64,000 nucleotides of DNA. It comes from Beroe forskalii. Its lineage: Eukaryota > Ctenophora > Nuda > Beroida > Beroidae. The notes under the pieces were generated by a model. It was given only the letters and a program-made list of their open reading frames with translations, was not told the DNA's origin and made no database searches. The stretch's first letter is position 1. The number at the start of each line of letters is the position of its first letter. A program made the position numbers and the translations under genes. Of the stretch, positions 21,241 to 33,159 are shown one piece after another. Location: the NCBI GenBank assembly GCA_011033025.1, contig WFMF01000019.1, positions 496,001-560,000 on the forward strand, given 5' to 3'.

Positions 21241-24200
21241 TCTAATATATAAAGTAAAGTCACACGTGAATAATGTTTGTGCGGGCGCACACCATTAAAT
21301 TTGAGCTTGCCAAGATGATATCAAGAGAAACGAATGCAAAAGGGAGAGAGGAGGCGCCGTTGCTATGGAAACTAATTTTGTGCACGTGCAGATCATAATC
21401 AGTTCTTTGAGAGTGCTTTCTATTACGCTACTACTCACTACTGTTAAATGCTGTGCTGTAGTTTGGAAAATTTGCCGTTTTCTTTATAGTACAGTCAAAT
21501 CTGGCAAAAAATAGCCAAAAAAGTGGACAAATTCGACTCCAAGCGAATTTGCATGGTTTCCATGGTTTTTTGCATGAAAAATCGATCTAGCAACTTTCCA
21601 CACCTCTCCAAGTTGTGGAAAGTGCCGAAAAATCGATTTTAGCCGAGCACAACCGACTGATATGTAAAAATCGTATCTCGGCTCAGGAAGGTCTTACAGA
21701 CTTCATCTTGGGTGGAAAATGTGCGCAATGGCCATGTTTATATACGACTTGTTAATAAACATATGCTCTAAAATGCTCACAAACTGAGTTATGGGCCAAA
21801 AACCATTTTTGGGCACCCGCATGGCCTAATTTAGGCTATTTCGATATCTTGGCTCAGGAAGGTCGTGGAGACTTCATCTTGGGTGAAAATGTGCAATGAG
21901 CATGTTTATGCACAATTGTTAATAGACAAATGTTCTGAAATACTCAGGAACCGAGTTATGGGCCAAAACCATTTTTGGGGCACCATGGCCTAATTTAGGC
22001 TATTTCGATATCTTGGCTCAGGAAGGTCGTGAGACTTCATCTTAAGTGGAAAATGCGCAATGGCCATGTTTATATACGACTTGTTAATAAACATATGCTC
22101 TGGAAACTCACAAACCAAGTTATAGGCCAAAAAACCGTTTTTTAAAAATTAGGTATTTCGGAATCTTGGCTCAGGAAGGACTTCATCTTGGGCGGGAAAT
22201 GTGCGCAATGGCCATGTTTATGTACGACTTGTTAATAAACATATGCTCTAAAATGCTCAAAAACTGAGTTATGGGCCCATAATCATTTATGAGGCACCCT
22301 CATGGTTTAAGGGGCCCTGGGGACCAAAAGTAGAGGAGAACGTTTCTTCGAAGGCTGCGCTTCAAGTAGGTTTGAATGAAAAAATATTGTTTCTAGTCAA
22401 AGAATTTTGAATTTTTTATCAAATTTGGATTTCAAAATGTATTTTTGAAACGTTTAGTTTTATGCCCGATTTGCCGAGGAAAATTAATTTTAAAATAATC
22501 TTATTAAGAAGGCCCAAAACTTTGGTTAGTTATGTTCTAGTACAAAAAAACTTTTAAAGGTTTTTTGATCAGAGCAACAATTTTTGATTAAGGCCATTTT
22601 AAATATCAAATTTTGGTGCCTTATTGTTTCAAAAAATCGATCAATTTTTGGTTTGAGGCTTAAGTCAAAATTTTCAGTTTAGTTGGACAACTCCTATATT
22701 TTGAGCACACCATAAATGTTTAAAGGGAATTATGGGCTCAAAATGGAAGAGGATTATTATAAAGGAATTCATTTTCTTAGTGAGCGTCACAATGCTTGGT
22801 TATTCACAATAGTTATGGGTTTTTTTCATGGTTTTCGTAAAGTACGACCTCCAGCTATCAAAACAACAAAAAACTGAAAATCGACTATATCAAACCGGAA
22901 GGGGTATTTCTTATGAGTATTTCGGTGCCTTGCCTCTTGGCTCAGGAAACATTTAAGATATTTGGGTTTTGGGTTTTTTGTGGCCCATAATTAAAATGTT
23001 TTATTTTTATCAAGTTGTCAATAAACTCAAACCCAAAACCATAAAATGTCTGAAGGCAAAACAGCCAAGAGGCAATTCCATTTTATCTAAAAAAGGTGAA
23101 TTACCAAGGGTTCATTTTGGGCCTTTACTCAGTTTATATAGCTTTTTAAATTTACTATAATTGCTCTAAACCAAGTTATGGGCCCATAACCATTTTTTTG
23201 AACTTGGTAATCTCAGGTATTTCGGCGTCAGTAAAGCCGTAGATATTTTGATGGCCCAATGGTGCAGCCTTGGCATTCGGCTCCCGAGGCAAATCTTTAT
23301 GAGCAAATCATGACATATATAAGAAACATGACCATTAATCGAAAATGTTTCAGAGAATTTTTTAAAATTGAGACCATTATAAATAGCTGTTGCAAAATCA
23401 ATGAGCCAAAAACCTGAACAGACAATGATTTATACCTTCCGATTTAACATCGAAATAGCCTAAATAGCCCTTTGCTTGTTTTTGACCTACAATTTTGATT
23501 AGGTGCCCTAAAAACGGTTACTGAATGTTGCTTTATTAATTGTGAATAAACATGAATATTTCAAGTCTGTCCAAGATGAAGTCTTTTTTCGACCTTCTCT
23601 AGGTCAGTTCACCAGAATAAACATGCTCATTGGGTGCACATTTTCCGCCCAGTCTCTACGACCTTCCTGAGCCAAGATATCGAAATAACAAATTAGGTTA
23701 TGCGGGTGTCCCAAAATGGTTTTTGGCCCATAACTCAGTTTGTGAGCATTTCAGAGCATATATTTATCAACAAGTCGTATATAAACATGGCCATTGCGCA
23801 CATTTTCCGCCCAAGATGAAGTCTCTATTTCCTGAGCCGAGATACGATTTTTACATATCAGTCGGTTGTGCCTTTCGGCTAAAATGGCACTTTCCACAAC
23901 TCGGAGAGGTGTGGAAAGCACCGATTTTTCATGCAAAAAAACCATGGAAACCACGCAAAATCGCTTGGAGTCGAATTTGTCCACTTTTAAATCCAATTTT
24001 GACTGTACTATTACTTCAAATTCAAGATCTCAAGGTGGAGAAAGGACATAACTTGAATAACGGAGGATATTTCAGATGAATTGTTTTCTGTGACAGAGTT
24101 TGGCAGAAAAATGGTGCAATGTCAGTATCAGTATGGGAATTAAAATCTTCTTGCAATCAAAACGGAACGCTGGAGCAAAACTCACATGGTTTAGCATAAC

Positions 24201-24418
24201 TAAGACTAACCAACGCCGTTCTATTTTCCACTGCTCCTTCATAAAATTGAATATTTCATTCGTTGCGTATAACTTTTAATCAAATTGGAATTTTTGATGC
24301 GGCAAAAAGTATCCAATCAATTTGAATGGCAGATTTCAAAACTTTAAAATTTGCGAACGAGGTGCTGCGTAGCAGCACCGAGTGAGCTGTGTATTAGCAG
24401 GCCCAACGGGCCTGCTAG
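21241..24418 (+). mobile_element. Helitron, family B, copy 1, carrying a nested TIR element
   Basis: Begins TCTAATATATAAAGTAAAG after an A and ends with the hairpin GCAGGCCC/GGGCCTGC joined to CTAG before a T. Outside the nested insertion (21487-24011) it matches 25690-26345 closely. No Rep/helicase coding is present, so it is non-autonomous. The segment just before the 3' hairpin also contains a GTGCTGC/GCAGCAC inverted repeat. Confidence 0.85.
21487..24011. mobile_element. 2.5-kb TIR element (TAGTACAGTCAAA termini) inside Helitron B
   Basis: The termini TAGTACAGTCAAA and TTTGACTGTACTA are flanked by TA. The second Helitron copy shows the uninterrupted site at 25930-25933 (TTTTCTTTACTTC). 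The arms (21487-about 22330 and about 23560-24011) contain tandem units of the same family as the 171/172-bp satellite and a CTTTCCACA/TGTGGAAAG hairpin next to each end. The central 1.2 kb (22330-23560) is AT-rich, with no transposase frame recognised. TA duplication and CAGTCAAA-like ends suggest a Tc1/mariner-type or other TA-targeting transposase. Confidence 0.85.
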
Positions 24419-25689
24419 TTCAATTATAAAGTTTTACAGCACAACACATGAAATATATTGTTTATAAATTGTTTATTTTCTTAATGAGACAATGAGGTTA
24501 TTCATAAGGAACATTCATATAGTATGCAATATCATATAGTATGCAATATCATGTCAATCAAAATTGGTTCAGAAATTTATATACCATATTCTTCAGGACT
24601 TTAGGTCCCATTTACAACCTTAATATATTAGCATCATAATAAAATGTTATATTTTTATCTACAAACTACAGTACAGAATTGCTGAAGTCTGTTCACCAAG
24701 TCTTTATAGTTAGTAATAAAGTAAATTTGGTAATATGATTTTCTTGGTCATTTAGCCTCAATGAAATTATAGGCTATAATCTAGCAACGAATTTTTTAAA
24801 ATTTCATTGTCAATAGCTGTTGCATCAATGAAAACCTGAACAGACATTTATACTTGACACATTGAATAGCCCTTGCTTGTTCATGTGACCCACAATTTTG
24901 ATTAGGTAAGTTACTGAATGTTGTTACTGAATATTTCAAGTCTGTAGGTCTTTTTTCTGCTCTAGGTCAGTTCAAAGTCTTTGGTCACATAACAAAGTCA
25001 GCGCTATTCAGATGCTTCAAGTTCAATAGCCCATTTGGGAAATTTTTAGTTGATTTCTATGCTGAAATTTTAGGTACTCATCTGTTTTTTTGAGATTCAT
25101 ATCACAAAATATTTGAGATTTTTTTAATGGCTGGAAGTCTTGCATTATAGTGAGATTTAACTGGGTTAGGGCTACCTTTGTCCAGCTGGATTAAGTCTGG
25201 CATTTGGCAGTTAATTCAAATGGCAAATATGAATCAATTTTCATTCATTTTAGGAATTTTATTATTATTGAAACAACCATACCATATTATTAGGAAAGAC
25301 GAATGATTGGAGCCCAAGACAGAGTGTTTTCTATCAGAGCTTCATTGGCAAAGCCTTTATACAAAGTGCAGCTCGTATGATTATACAAGTGCAGCTCATT
25401 TGGATTATGAATGTCTGCATTCCATGGGATGCATTAGGTAAACATTTGTTAATCAACCAATCAATAGATTGTGGCAGAATCTTTCAGTACCACATAAACA
25501 TTAGACAATAGTACCGACATGTGAACACTTTTCTTATTTTGCACACACACTTTTTCATGCACTTTCACACTTTGTTGAACACTTGCACACTTGTCTGCTC
25601 TTCAAAAGCAGACAAAATGGATTTTGATTGATTGCAAATTTGCTTGCAGCACCACAAAGGGCTTTTCAAATGTGTATAAAAAATAACAA
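24419..25689. other. no gene; eroded partial copy of the TIR-element core
   Basis: About 24790-24980 is a deletion-riddled relative of 23340-23610 (shared words AATAGCTGTTGC, ACCTGAACAGACA and GGTCAGTTCA). Otherwise AT-rich DNA. No coding region is recognised. Confidence 0.45.
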
Positions 25690-26345
25690 TCTTATATATA
25701 AAGTAAAGTCACACGTGAATAATGTTTGTGCGGGCGCACACCATTAAATTTGAGCTTGCCAAGATGATATCAAGAGAAACGAATGCGAAAGGGAGAAAGG
25801 AGGCGCCGTTGCTATGGAAACCAATTTTGTGCACGTGCAGATCATAATCAGTTCTTTGAGAATGCTTTCTATTACGCTACTATAACTGTTAAATGCTGTG
25901 CTGTAGTTTTGGAAAATTTGCCGTTTTCTTTACTTCAAATTCAAGATCTCAAGGTGGAGAAAGGACATAACTTGAATAACGGAGGATATTTCAGATGAAT
26001 TGTTTTCTGTGGCAGAGTTTGGCAGAAAAATGGTGCAATGTCAGTATCAGTATGAGAATAAAAATCTTCTTGCAATCAAAACGGAATGCTGGAACAAAAC
26101 TCACATGGTTTAGCATAACTAAGACTAACCGACGCCGTTCTATTTTCCACTGCTCCTTCATAAAATTGAATATTTCATTAGTTCATTCGTTGCGTATAAC
26201 TTTTAATCAAATTGGAATTTTTGATGCGGCAAAAAGTATCCAATCAATTTGAATGGTAGAGTTCAAAACTTTAAAATTTGCGAACGAGGTGCTGCGTAGC
26301 AGCACCGAGTGAGCTGTGTATTAGCAGGCCCAACGGGCCTGCTAG
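25690..26345 (+). mobile_element. Helitron, family B, copy 2 (empty site for the nested element)
   Basis: A 656-bp element beginning TCTTATATATAAAG after A and ending in the GCAGGCCC/GGGCCTGC hairpin plus CTAG before T (26346). It lacks the 2.5-kb insertion present in copy 1. Open frames of 71-85 codons in it are shared with copy 1 but show no known domain. Confidence 0.87.
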
Positions 26346-26770
26346 TATATAATAAAAAGGTCCTTTCATAGGACACAGCACACAACTCAGCTAAAACAGT
26401 CTGTAGATTCCTAATGATTGTGAGGACTACACAGCCCTGTGTACTCACACTTAGAAACTAATAGCATGCCAAAAACGCTCAACAGACCAATTCAAAATAT
26501 GTTGCCAAACATATTCATGCTGTCTATCACATTGATTTGATTTATTAAAACCCAAGGTGGGGCTGGCAATTACCGAAATGTAATATCAACATATTAGATA
26601 ATGATATAAATAAAATGCAGATATAACTGCCACTCTGCAGTCCTCAAAAAGGTAGAAATTGATAACTGTCCTCCCTTTTGATAGAAAAATAGTGAGCATT
26701 TTTCTGATATATTTTGTTTACCTATCTATTTTGTTCAAAAAGACCCTTATTTTATAGGTACGAAATGGAA
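26346..26770. other. no gene recognised
   Basis: AT-rich spacer between a Helitron and a long-TIR element. No structured feature is seen. Confidence 0.4.
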
Positions 26771-27569
26771 TCCCGTGCTTTTTTCGTGTTAATGGACAGT
26801 TAGGAGTGGTTCTAGGTATTTTAGGCTATGCTGAATCGATCTAGCTATGCCGACATTTTTTATTTTGATGAAGACACCGAGTTTTGGCCACGCCCATTTT
26901 TGGCCTGTATGCGCATGCCATAGGATCGAAAAATTTTTATTTTGCACTTCAAATGGTGTACAATACATCGACATAGGGGTTTTTCGACACGGGAAACACG
27001 ATGCAATCCTCAGATTTGGCTCAAAATGTTCACAGAACGGTCTAGAGGTGACCACACCCCTTTTTAGACCCACGCGTGAGCCAAAAATGACAAAATTCCC
27101 CTTTCCTGATACCCATGGCATGTGATATGTGAAAGTAGGGGTTTTTCGACACGAGAAACACGATGCAATCCTCAGAATTGACCAAAGAGGTTCATAGAAC
27201 GAATAAAAGGTGACCACACCCCTTTTTCGACCCATGTGAGTTCCAAAAATTACTCAAAAATTGCATTTCCTGACACCCATACCATGTGATTTGTAAAAAT
27301 AGTGCTTTTCTGGCACAAGAAACACAATGCAATGCTCAGATTTGACCAAAAAGGTTCACAGAACGATTCAGAAATGACTACCCCCCCCCCCCTTTCTTAG
27401 GCCCATGCGAGACACCAAAATGCCAAGATTACATTTACTGATAACCATGACACGAGAAACACGATTCTCTATTTAAGAGATTCTTATTTACCTTTAGCCT
27501 AAAATGCTCCCATCAATCATTCAGAATGAAAGATCCAGTCTAAAGCGAAATATCGACATTATTTTGAAT

Positions 27570-28400
27570 CTACTACTGGGCCCAGGCGGCGCCCAGGAGA
27601 GGGAGTTTCAGGCCGAGAGGCGGAGACGAGCGCTCCCATGCTCTTGGCCCCCGGATGGGACTAGAGTCCCGTTCCTCCCCAGTTTCCACTCTGCCGGAGC
27701 AGGATGACGTTGTCAGCTGAGCGGCGGGGTCAGGCCCCTCCTTCTGTGACCGGAGCGAGGGCTACCTCCGCGACATCCTCTAGGGACAGCTAAAGTGTAA
27801 TCCTGATACCCAAGACACTTGCCCCGAGGGATAGAATCTTAAGTGTTTGCACTTGCAGAGTCGTCGCCAGTTCTCTTAGACACAAGGCGACCAGTCCTAT
27901 TGGTTGCCTAGTTAATGTCTAGCTAACGACCCTGTTAAGTTTAAACCTGTCCACGATGTCGGTATTTGCACAGTACCTACTATTCACAAATTTTGGAGTT
28001 GGATTTGGATTCCAAATTTGAACATAACTCTTTGTATTTTGCGGTCCAATTGTTGTCCCGCAGCTTTTTATACCTCTTACGGGACTCCTTCCTTATGGTA
28101 TCAAGGTCCGAGTCCCGAGGTATTTTCCGTTGCCTACTCCTTTGCCCTCAAGTCACTCCTGGCTTTCTTCACCTCAGGCGCATCCCACGGAAGTGGTTTA
28201 ATCTTCGCTGACACATATGTCAGTTCAGTCGCCGAGTTGAAGGCACCAAGAATAGACGACGAGAGCTCAGATGCCGATGTGTCCATTTTTTCGACAGAGT
28301 TAATATTCCTGAACACCTCTACTTCAGATCATGATGAAACATGTGATGCCATCAATAGTGTTCTGTTACATAGTTTCAAATGTTCTGAGGGATGACAGAG
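27570..28400 (-). pseudogene. LINE remnant: endonuclease-RT linker joined to 3' end
   Basis: On the minus strand, about 28320-28130 reads a LINE-like segment (PLPWDAPEVKKARSDLRAKE) typical of the region between endonuclease and reverse transcriptase. About 27975-27900 then reads TDIVDRFKLNR, the C-terminal motif shared with the LINE copies at 30.8 and 36.0 kb. A GC-rich 3' UTR ends in CAGTAGTAG at 27570. The RT and RNase H regions are missing, so this is an internally deleted copy inside the long-TIR element. Confidence 0.7.
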
Positions 28401-29460
28401 CATTCAAAATTTGGTCGTTGTCACTAGAATCTTAGAATGCTTCAACAAGTCTTGAATGATCCCTGTTTTTCAACTATATGTAGCTTCCTGAATCAAAATG
28501 ATCACATCATCTAGAAAGAGGATGCTATTTCGAGGCAACACAGAAGTTGTGTGTCAGCTTAAAGTGATCGTGGCTACTGAAAACCAAGCTTGGTATGTGC
28601 TAACAATTGTAAGTCCATAAGCTACAACAAATTGAATTGACAAGAATTCATTACAAAAATAACAACAAAATACATTAGATAAATATCATTGCCCCATGTT
28701 TTATCTTTTATCATTGTCACATCTTTTATCATTAGAGTTTAGCAAAAAAAGGAATTTGATAGCTTCAGTAGCCTCTTTGATATTGTGCTGCTAAGATGGT
28801 AATCATATTCAAAGCACCAAGTTGGTGGAGAGTTGCCACCAACACCAGTCCCCACATACATTTAAGTCCCCACATACATTTAATATTTCAGGCTTTCAGG
28901 TGTAGCTTAATTGCTCTGGTTTAAAAACGAAAAATCAGATTTCTTCCAGAATGCTCAATGGAGTTGGCAATATGCATTTGTAAACTTGTACAAGGAAACT
29001 GAGTGCTCTCAAGGTGCATATTGTGCCATACATAACTTCAAGTGTTCTGAAGCATGTGGTAGGTGGTGGCCAGGACTGACGACTGCACTGTGAGGATAAG
29101 GATGGAGGAAACTTGTTTTGAAACTGTTGATTGTGTGAATATAAGAATATAAAAGGGAAAACTTCTTCATCTGAAAGTGATTCACAACTGGATCATTCTT
29201 TTCAAAAAATTCAGTATCAGTTTCATTCAAGACAGAAGCATTAGAGATCCTATTACCCCGTATTACCTACTGTGTTTTTGTTTTTTCATGTGTATCCTTA
29301 ATAAAAATCATGAAATAATTATTATCAGTATCCAGGATATCAATTTTTGTTGATTTTTCGCATGCAACATGGGGCTACATTCTACAAAATGGATTGGCGT
29401 TCTGAACGATTAATGGCAGCATTTCAGGCTTGAATTAAAAGATTAAATATAGAATCATGT
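28401..29460. other. interior of the 26.8-30.2 kb element, no gene
   Basis: AT-rich DNA with short open frames only. The word TTCAA(A/G)TGTTCTGA occurs near 28375 and again near 29038, a minor internal duplication. Confidence 0.4.
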
Positions 29461-30487
29461 TTCTCGTTACATAAAACCACTATTCCTCATGCCATGGTTA
29501 GGTATCAGGAAATGTAACTTTTGTCATTCTAGGGTCTCACCTGGGTCTTAAAAGGAATAAGGTCACTTATAAATCGTTTTGTGAACCTTTTTGGTCAAAT
29601 CTGAGCATTGCATTGTGTTTCTCGTGCCAGAAAAGCACTATTTAGACATATCACATACTATGGGTGTCAGGAAATGAAATTTTCGAATAATTTTTGGAAC
29701 TCACATGGGTCTAAAAAGGGGTGTGGTCACCTGTTAGTCGTTCTATGAACCTCTTTGGTCAATTCTGAGGATTGCATCGTGTTTCTCGTGTCGAAAAACC
29801 CCTACTTTCGCATATCACATGCCATGGGTATCAGGAAATGGGAATTTTGTCATTTTGGGCTCACGCGTGGGTCTAAAAAGGGGTGTGGTCACCTCTAGAC
29901 CGTTCTGTGAACATTTTGAGCCAAATCTGAGGATTGCATCGTGTTTCTCGTGTCGAAAAACCCCTATTTCGATGTATTATACACCATTTGAAGTGCAAAA
30001 TAAAAAATTTTCGATCCTATGGTATGCGCATACGGGGCAAAAATGGGCGTGGCCAAAACTCGGTGTCGTCATCAAAATAAAAAATGTCGGCATAGCTAGA
30101 TCGATTCAGCATAGCCTAAAATACCTAGAACCACTTCAAACTGTCCATTAACACGAAAAAAGCACGGGATTTCTATACTGACCAATTGGGCCTTGACTAA
30201 AGAGAGTAATACTATTTTGGACCTTTTTCTAAATTTTTCTTCTCTACTCTTGGCTATTGAAACTTGCTGGTTTGTGTGAGTTAGTCAGTGTATGTGTGTT
30301 TTTAATAAACTTTTTTGAACTTCTGAGGGCACTGCCATGGTTTTTGTTCCCTTTTTAATGGACTGCTTGGGTAACCAACTGGCCATGGGCCATATTTTTT
30401 GTCAAAAATTAGACATGCCCGATTACGCATCTCCCCTATCCTCAATACCCCTTCTGTCATTGTCCACAGTAACAACAACCCCCTCCC

Positions 30488-30718
30488 TTATGACGTGAGC
30501 TCTGTCAGGTAATCAGGTTGCTCAGCACAGTGTCTTCGAAGTTCCACCATACAGTCCTTGTGCTCCCTCCTCTGTATCAAAGTCCGACCAGGGCAGATAA
30601 ACACCGACTTGAACAACTTTGTCTTCTTCAGCAGATCTGTCTTCCTCCTAATACCAGCAGCCACTGTCCCAGTGCTTTTCAGCTTCACGAGCATGGGTCT
30701 TGATGCACCCTCCCTCAC
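30488..30718 (-). pseudogene. LINE ORF1-like fragment
   Basis: A 76-codon minus-strand frame with the pattern RPMLVKLKSTGTV ... LKKTKLFKSVFICPGRTLIQRREHKDCMVELRR. It resembles the RNA-binding region of LINE ORF1 products, where a residue run like RPLLVxLxS is followed by VFIxPDxTxxERxxHxxLVxELR. Only this part is present and the rest of the gene is absent. It lies head to head with the LINE 3' fragment at 30765. Confidence 0.5.
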
Positions 30719-30764
30719 TCTCCCAATTTGTTCTGCTTCAAATGATGGCTTTTTGCCCCTGCCT

Positions 30765-31210
30765 GGGGAAGTGCCCCTCCCTAGGCAGTATTAGGGCCGA
30801 GTACTTTGGCACCTACTACTGTGCAGGCACCGACATCGTGGACAGGTTCAAACTCAATAGGATCGTCAGCTACGCCCATAGGACTGGTCGCCTAGCACCT
30901 AAAAGAGCATGCGAGGACTCTACAACTACTTAAGGTTCTCCCTCACGGGACAGTACTTTAAGTCACAGGGCTACACTCTAGCTGTCCCTAGAGGATGTCG
31001 CGGAGGTAGCCCTCGCTCCGGCCGCAGAAGGAGGGGCTCGACCCCGCCGCTGGACCGGGATCGCCTTTCTGCCCCGGCAGGACGGCAACCAGGGAGGTAC
31101 GGGACTCTCGTCCGGGCGCCCGGGAACCCGGAAGTGCTTGCCTCGGCCAGCAGCTTCTTTTCCTGGGCGCCGCCTGGGCCCTCGCAGGCCCATCCCCCGT
31201 TAAGTAGTAG
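30765..31210 (+). mobile_element. LINE 3' fragment (TAG-tailed family)
   Basis: Codes for GSIRAEYFGTYY and TDIVDRFKLNRIVSYAHRTGR, the same C-terminal segment as 35900-36010. A GC-rich 3' UTR ends CATCCCCCGTTAAGTAGTAG. Upstream LINE sequence is missing, so this is a 5'-truncated copy. Confidence 0.8.
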
Positions 31211-31590
31211 ATGGGACATCTACATCGCAGATGACAAGGAAACCTTATAACTGTAGGGTAACCACTGATGATTCACAGTTTAGTCTTTTCCGCCTCTGAT
31301 GTCAATCATTGAATTAGAAAATCGATATGCAGTATTTTGTTATGTTTGTAGTATACCCATACACCTTTATAGATAAGACATTGAATAGGACTAATAAATT
31401 TTATCTACTACATAACGGACAGGTCCGTTTTGTCCCAAAAATAAGTTAAAACAGACACGGACACTGACATCCCCCTTCGCACACTTTTTTACGTACGTAC
31501 ATAGGTACTTTTTTACACACGTACACACTTTTTAGCTTGTTTGTATTCTTTTTACACTCCTTTTTAACACTTATAACTTTTTACACACAT
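31211..31590. other. flank with a Polinton-like internal fragment
   Basis: About 31330-31385 matches 52710-52760 (ATACCCATAC, TATAGATAAGACATTG), a segment found just inside Polinton-type termini, so a fragment of a third element is present. The rest (31440-31590) is a T/AC-rich run with repeated TTTTTACAC words up to the element boundary. Confidence 0.5.
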
Positions 31591-32160
31591 AGTAAATATA
31601 AAGTGGTGAATATAGACCAAAAGTGGCCTAATGACGAATATTATGTGCATATTTAGCATATTGATCACGTGACCCACATTAGCCATTCAGGACACCATAT
31701 CTTGATCACGTGACCTATTCTTATCACATGACCGCATTGAGAATCACACCATGATCACGTGACGAGCATTGTTGGTTCTTATCAGCGACAAATCAGATCA
31801 CGTGATTTCCGGCTTGGGGAAAATGATCACGTAACCATAGGTCTACATATCACGTGACCTTACATTACCTAACCTTATCTTGATCTCGTGACCTTTATGG
31901 TTCTATATCTTACTCTCGTGACCTGATCGTGTGACTGAGATTATACCTGCTGGGGGGAGAACACCTGTAACCCCACACCCCTCTGCTTTGCAGAGGGGTG
32001 GGTCCCGGGCCAACGTCATAATCATGTAACAATAAGGGTAACTGATGACAAAGATCAAGAAGGTGTAATGAAGCATTTATTTTTAGCAAACACTCTTATA
32101 AATGACGTCCAATTATCCTTTACTGAATCGAGCTGTTTTAAATGGATTTGTAAATGAGGT
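31591..32160 (+). repeat. left terminal inverted repeat of Polinton-like element A
   Basis: Contains at least five copies of the word ATCACGTGACC or close variants (31670-31870) and a GC-rich hairpin CACCCCTCTGC/GCAGAGGGGTG near 31977-32000. GGGCCAACGTCATAATCATG marks the inner part. Its outermost 90 bp resemble the 55215 terminus more than its own partner, so the family termini are mosaic. Confidence 0.85.
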
Positions 32161-32225
32161 AAGAACTCACAAAATACCACAAATTCCTGGTTGGGAATGT
32201 TTTTTTTTTTTTTTAAATCCAAAAT

Positions 32226-32310
32226 GCTAGTCGAAGTAACCGAAGTACCCTGAGAGGGATTCGAACCCCCATTCTGATGCTTATCAGTGTTACCATTGAC
32301 GTATCAGGGT
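32226..32310 (-). repeat. tRNA-derived sequence (SINE-like)
   Basis: On the minus strand ACCCTGA pairs with TCAGGGT as a 7-bp acceptor-like stem, and GGGGGTTCGAATCCCTC forms a canonical T-arm and box B. The body is about 65 nt, and the D and anticodon arms do not fold properly, so this is a decayed tRNA or SINE head, not a functional tRNA gene. Confidence 0.55.
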
Positions 32311-33159
32311 GTGGAGTGGCTACTTCGACCGCAGAAATAAAAGAATTCATTATGGGTCATTCCATTTTTCATAACGGGGGCTATATAAAGCTCAAAATTA
32401 ATCTGAATTACATGCAATCATGGACGTTATTTTGCAAGAGACTAGCATATTTTTCACATAATGATCAAGATTTCATAATCCTTCTCGAACCTTGAGAAAA
32501 GCTCTATCACCGTACAAAACTCCAACACAAAGAAGGAAGCCAATTTATTTTAGCTACTCACTGCCATGAAGAGGAATAAAATGCGATGACCAATTCATAA
32601 TCATTCATTTCCACTTTGGTACTTTGTGTTGTTGCTCGGAACATCTTGTCATGATGATTGGTTGGGTTATCTCGTATCAGTTTTTGTCAATGAATCCTTA
32701 CCCACCAAGAGTGTTGTCCTGGCTGTCACGATGGTAAAAACTCCCTCCTGCATGCTCATCATCAATCTGGTCTCTTGGAGAAGCTTACCATGTTCCATTC
32801 GCTGGTGAAAGATAACATGCTAAAGAATATGAAGAGTCTCCTTGAAGATTACATTTCTCGATTCAGATGCTAATCAATATGATGTTGATCAAAAGACTTT
32901 GAATCTTGAAGAGACTTTTCTAATAAAGCTCACCACGATTCATCTTAATTTATTATTTAAAACCTCCGAAAACCCCTTTATTGGATTCAAAAACCCCCCC
33001 CAAAAAAAAAAATTTAAAACCACTACTAAAACCCTCAGATTTATGTCATTAATGCTTTAAATTCTAATTATTTCATTGCAGTAGAAAAGGTTTTGAATCT
33101 TAGAACATTTCATGACAGTAGAAAATCAAAACTCATTGAGAAATCACTCAGAGACTAAC
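32311..33159. other. interior of element A left of the polymerase exons
   Basis: No exon of the polymerase downstream of exon 10 is present here. Sequence similarity to element B ends near 33085, inside intron 10. A run of A and C near 32990-33010 and short open frames are all that is seen. Confidence 0.45.

Larger units (their letters stand above)
26771..30172. mobile_element. 3.4-kb element with about 0.7-kb repeat-bearing terminal inverted repeats
   Basis: Ends AATCCCGTGCTTTTTTCGTG and its complement. The left arm (26771-about 27480) and right arm (about 29460-30172) are colinear inverted copies. Each arm is made of diverged units about 162 bp apart, marked by TTTTTCGACACG and GACCACACCCC words, a design like the satellite-bearing elements at 2.2 and 21.5 kb. 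The interior holds a LINE remnant and AT-rich DNA. No transposase and no clean target duplication are identified. Confidence 0.75.

Noticed and set aside
28018-28395. Plus-strand ORF of 125 codons
   Set aside because: It overlaps a minus-strand LINE segment with recognisable motifs and appears to be its shadow.
32226-32310. Functional tRNA gene
   Set aside because: A good acceptor stem and T-arm, but the body is too short and the D and anticodon arms do not fold.
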